A stretch of DNA of 64,000 nt from an uncultured Lachnospiraceae bacterium. GTDB lineage: Bacteria > Bacillota > Clostridia > Lachnospirales > Lachnospiraceae. Under the pieces are notes generated by a model. The model was given only the letters and a program-made list of their open reading frames with translations. It made no database searches and was not told the origin of the DNA. The translations under genes and the position numbers were made by a program. Of the stretch, positions 62,009 through 64,000 are shown in pieces (the stretch's first letter is position 1; each line of letters begins with the position of its first letter). The stretch is from NCBI GenBank assembly GCA_946531495.1, contig CAMNAQ010000003.1, forward strand, positions 1 to 64,000, in the 5' to 3' direction.

Positions 62009-63571
62009 TCAGGTATATGAATCCCCGGAAAAACTGATGCCTTCTCCGGAAATGCCTTCGCTGCTTCCGTCTTTTTCTTCATCTGCTGCGCCGCTCAGTA
62101 TCTTTTCAAGCTCTTCTGCAGAGAGGTTTTCAAAATGACTTTCTCCGTCCTCATCAGGTCCTGCGTGGTGCTCTTTTGCACCTTCGGAGATCGTTTGCAG
62201 CAGCTTGTCGATTTCCGTGATCTCGCTGTCTTCTGCTTCGCCTTCAGAGTCTAAAGTGCTTACAACCCTGTTCCTTCCGTTGTTTTTCGCATAATACAGC
62301 TTGTCATCCGCGCTCTTTATAAGGGAGTCGACGCTTTCTTCCTTGTCCCATTCGCTGACGCCGAAGCTCATGGTCACCTTGATGATGTAATTATCGTATC
62401 TGATCTCCATGGCGCGGATCTTGTCGAGCAGTCCCCAGAGGGAATTTTCGGCCATTATGAGGCTGGTCCTGTCGAATACCATCAGGAATTCCTCGCCGCC
62501 CCATCTTGCGACAAAACCGCAGTTTTTCATGTGTTCCCTTATGGTATCCGCAACCCTGACAAGGACATCGTCACCTGCATCATGACCGTATGTATCATTG
62601 ACGTGCTTGAAGAAATCGATATCGCCGATACTGATGCAGAAGGATTCGCTTGAATTCTTTGCTTTTCCGATTATCGGTCCAAGCTTTCTCTGTGCGGAGC
62701 GCCTGTTAAAAAGCCCTGTCAGAGGATCGGATTCCATCATATTTCTCATTGAACGCTGGAGAGTCAGGACGTTCTGACCCATCTCACCGAGCTCGTCATG
62801 GCGTCTCAGGACGCTCTCTTCAAGCATTGCTGTCTCATTTCCGGAGGAGGACTCCTTTATGAACCGGAAAATACTCTCTATGGAGTGGGCCATTGGCTTG
62901 GAAATCCTTATTACAATAAATACCATGAGGATCGTCAGGACAACGGCGGTAACGGCAAGCATGATGATGTAGTTCAGGATTATCCTGTTTACATCGGATG
63001 CGGGACGCGCTGCTGCGATGACTCCCTGGATATTGCCGTGGCTCGAAACCAGAGGCATATAGTATGTGAAATACGGCTTTCCGAAGATGATCGTATTGTG
63101 ATAGAAGGCTTCGTTCCCTTCCTCGTACACATTTTTGTAAATCTGGGATGCGATACCTGTTCCGACCATACGCGCACCGTTTTCATCCGTAAGGGTGGTG
63201 AGGATACGGGTATCCTTGTAAAAAACTGATATTTCAAGACCGGTGGCATCCTTTATCATGTCGGGTACGGAATAATCCATCGTTATATCCGAATTTCCCT
63301 TATAAAGAAATAAAGAATCGCTTCCGGTAAGTCTGTAGTCGCCGGAATAGTTGGCATCCATCAGAAGAACCGTGCTGCGGCAGGCATCACGGAGCTCTTT
63401 TTCGGACGATTCATACATCAGATTGGTAAGAAAGGGAATCCCGATAAATGTGATCATCAGGGCAAAAAGCACCACGGGTATTATCGCAAGGGCATACATA
63501 TGCCCGGAAATAGTACCTTTTCTCGTCCGTTTTACCATTTTTTCTTTTTTCTTGGGAGTTTTTTTGGCCAC
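62009..63571 (-). CDS. Membrane diguanylate cyclase with Cache-type sensor and HAMP
   Basis: The GTG start at 63571 has GGAGG 8 bases upstream. The 520-residue protein has a basic cytoplasmic tip, a helix at about 24-48, an outer Cache-type sensor (about 50-200), a second helix (about 200-223), HAMP (about 223-275), then GGDEF (about 280-430). The active-site motif is intact: RWGGEEF (358-362), preceded by DPLTGLFNRR. The RxxD inhibitory site is absent (KNCG instead). A C-terminal acidic region of about 85 residues is probably disordered. It would make c-di-GMP in response to an outside signal, opposing the EAL enzyme at 39145. Confidence 0.92.
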   Translation of the reverse strand: MAKKTPKKKEKMVKRTRKGTISGHMYALAIIPVVLFALMITFIGIPFLTNLMYESSEKELRDACRSTVLLMDANYSGDYRLTGSDSLFLYKGNSDITMDYSVPDMIKDATGLEISVFYKDTRILTTLTDENGARMVGTGIASQIYKNVYEEGNEAFYHNTIIFGKPYFTYYMPLVSSHGNIQGVIAAARPASDVNRIILNYIIMLAVTAVVLTILMVFIVIRISKPMAHSIESIFRFIKESSSGNETAMLEESVLRRHDELGEMGQNVLTLQRSMRNMMESDPLTGLFNRRSAQRKLGPIIGKAKNSSESFCISIGDIDFFKHVNDTYGHDAGDDVLVRVADTIREHMKNCGFVARWGGEEFLMVFDRTSLIMAENSLWGLLDKIRAMEIRYDNYIIKVTMSFGVSEWDKEESVDSLIKSADDKLYYAKNNGRNRVVSTLDSEGEAEDSEITEIDKLLQTISEGAKEHHAGPDEDGESHFENLSAEELEKILSGAADEEKDGSSEGISGEGISFSGDSYT

Positions 63572-63648
63572 GCCTCAGACCTCCACACTGAAATCATTTA
63601 TATTATATATTTTGGCGTCTCAAAAAACAATCCAAAGCCCCGTTAATA

Positions 63649-63677
63649 TTGACATTACGGCGGTTTTCAACTAAAAT
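63649..63677 (+). promoter_or_regulatory. Promoter of ileS
   Basis: TTGACA (63649-63654) and TAAAAT (63672-63677) are spaced by 17 bases, giving a leader of about 80 bases. Confidence 0.75.
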
Positions 63678-63712
63678 CACGTGAGATGACGTTTATATCG
63701 AAAATGAAGCGA

Positions 63713-63746
63713 GACCTCGCTCTTTCCAGGGTGAGGTTTGTTTTTT
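63713..63746 (+). terminator. Terminator-like hairpin in the ileS leader
   Basis: GACCTC (63713-63718) pairs with GAGGTT (63733-63738), followed by TGT6. An alternative hairpin AGCGAG/CTCGCT (63708-63721) would use the 5' arm instead, so the two are mutually exclusive. It may be an attenuator. Confidence 0.45.
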
Positions 63747-63764
63747 CATTACTTAGGAGGAATT

Positions 63765-64000
63765 ATGTACAAGCAGGTTAGTTCTGACCTTTCCTTTACA
63801 CAGAGGGAAGCTGAAGTCGAAAAGTTCTGGAATGATAATGATATCTTCCAAAAGAGCATAGATTCCCGCAAGGAAGGACCGGTATATACATTCTACGACG
63901 GACCGCCTACCGCAAACGGTAAGCCTCATATCGGCCATGTGGAGACCAGGACTATCAAGGACATGATTCCCAGATACCGTACGATGAAGGGATATCAGGT
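63765..64000 (+). CDS. ileS: Isoleucyl-tRNA synthetase, truncated by the window edge
   Basis: The ATG at 63765 has AGGAGG upstream. The 78 visible codons begin MYKQVSSDLSFTQREAEV and include the class I signature YDGPPTANGKPHIGHV followed by KDMIPRYRTMKGYQ, the opening of IleS. It charges tRNA-Ile with isoleucine. The gene runs off the right edge, so the KMSKS motif and the editing domain are not visible. It is preceded by a short leader with a terminator-like hairpin. Confidence 0.93.
   Translation, partial: MYKQVSSDLSFTQREAEVEKFWNDNDIFQKSIDSRKEGPVYTFYDGPPTANGKPHIGHVETRTIKDMIPRYRTMKGYQ

Noticed and set aside
63680-63764. T-box leader before ileS
   Set aside because: Only part of the antiterminator sequence is seen and the leader (about 80 bases) is too short for a specifier loop and stem I.
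1-64000. CRISPR array, rRNA genes, insertion sequences, prophage structural genes
   Set aside because: No regularly spaced repeats, no rRNA sequence, no transposase signatures and no phage structural or lysis genes were recognised on either strand. The integrase alone does not make a prophage.

Overview
The window looks like a chromosomal segment of a Gram-positive, low-to-mid GC Clostridia, most likely a rumen or gut Lachnospiraceae. The clues are UgpB/LplBC-type sugar ABC transport with MsmK-like ATPases, an ECF sigma factor paired with a membrane anchor of the type common in this group, Big_14- and VCBS-like lipoproteins, DUF4430 plus an ECF S-component under a cobalamin riboswitch, a CpsB/C/D tyrosine-kinase module, large c-di-GMP proteins, and strong AGGAGG ribosome binding sites. 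The genus cannot be fixed by eye.

Positions 1-13.5 kb are visibly AT-richer than the rest and read as accessory DNA. They hold an ECF sigma factor translationally coupled to a membrane-anchored serpin, two small genes separated by an in-frame TGA, three lipoproteins, a two-component system, and an excisionase/tyrosine-integrase pair next to a zinc-finger protein. The block ends at a tRNA-Ser(CGA), with a second, broken tRNA-Ser just beyond it. This suits an island integrated at a tRNA whose other end lies left of the window.

Positions 14.2-23.9 kb form one sugar ABC transporter operon. Its promoter is flanked by two GTAAGCGCTTAC-type operators. It encodes two permeases, a very large binding lipoprotein, five small membrane proteins and two separate MsmK-type ATPases. 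Positions 24.0-25.9 kb (minus) are a cobalamin-riboswitch operon with a tandem DUF4430 surface protein and an ECF S-component. Positions 26.0-30.0 kb carry glgX and pgi (glycogen/starch and glycolysis).

Positions 30.1-36.4 kb hold a surface endonuclease/exonuclease/phosphatase-family protein, a cassette of ATP-grasp ligase, Asp/Glu racemase and MurE-like ligase, and a DUF6056-like membrane protein. Positions 36.5-42.5 kb are an exopolysaccharide control operon (small membrane protein, CpsB phosphatase, CpsC, CpsD tyrosine kinase) followed by an EAL phosphodiesterase. Positions 42.5-48.0 kb hold trkA-trkH, a 1-phosphofructokinase and a PTS enzyme I gene interrupted by an in-frame TGA.

Positions 48.1-62.0 kb mix two glycosyltransferases, a copper ATPase with a C-terminal chaperone domain that has its own ribosome binding site, three polytopic membrane proteins and a HAD phosphatase. 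They end in a cassette (epimerase, cytidylyltransferase, polyol dehydrogenase) suggestive of CDP-polyol synthesis, followed by an enzyme I-like protein lacking the HPr-binding domain. The window closes with a GGDEF protein (minus) and the start of ileS behind a leader with a terminator-like hairpin.

The strongest candidates for something undescribed are the sigma/serpin pair, the copper ATPase/chaperone fusion with an internal start, the ligase-racemase-Mur ligase cassette, and the two unusual enzyme I genes.
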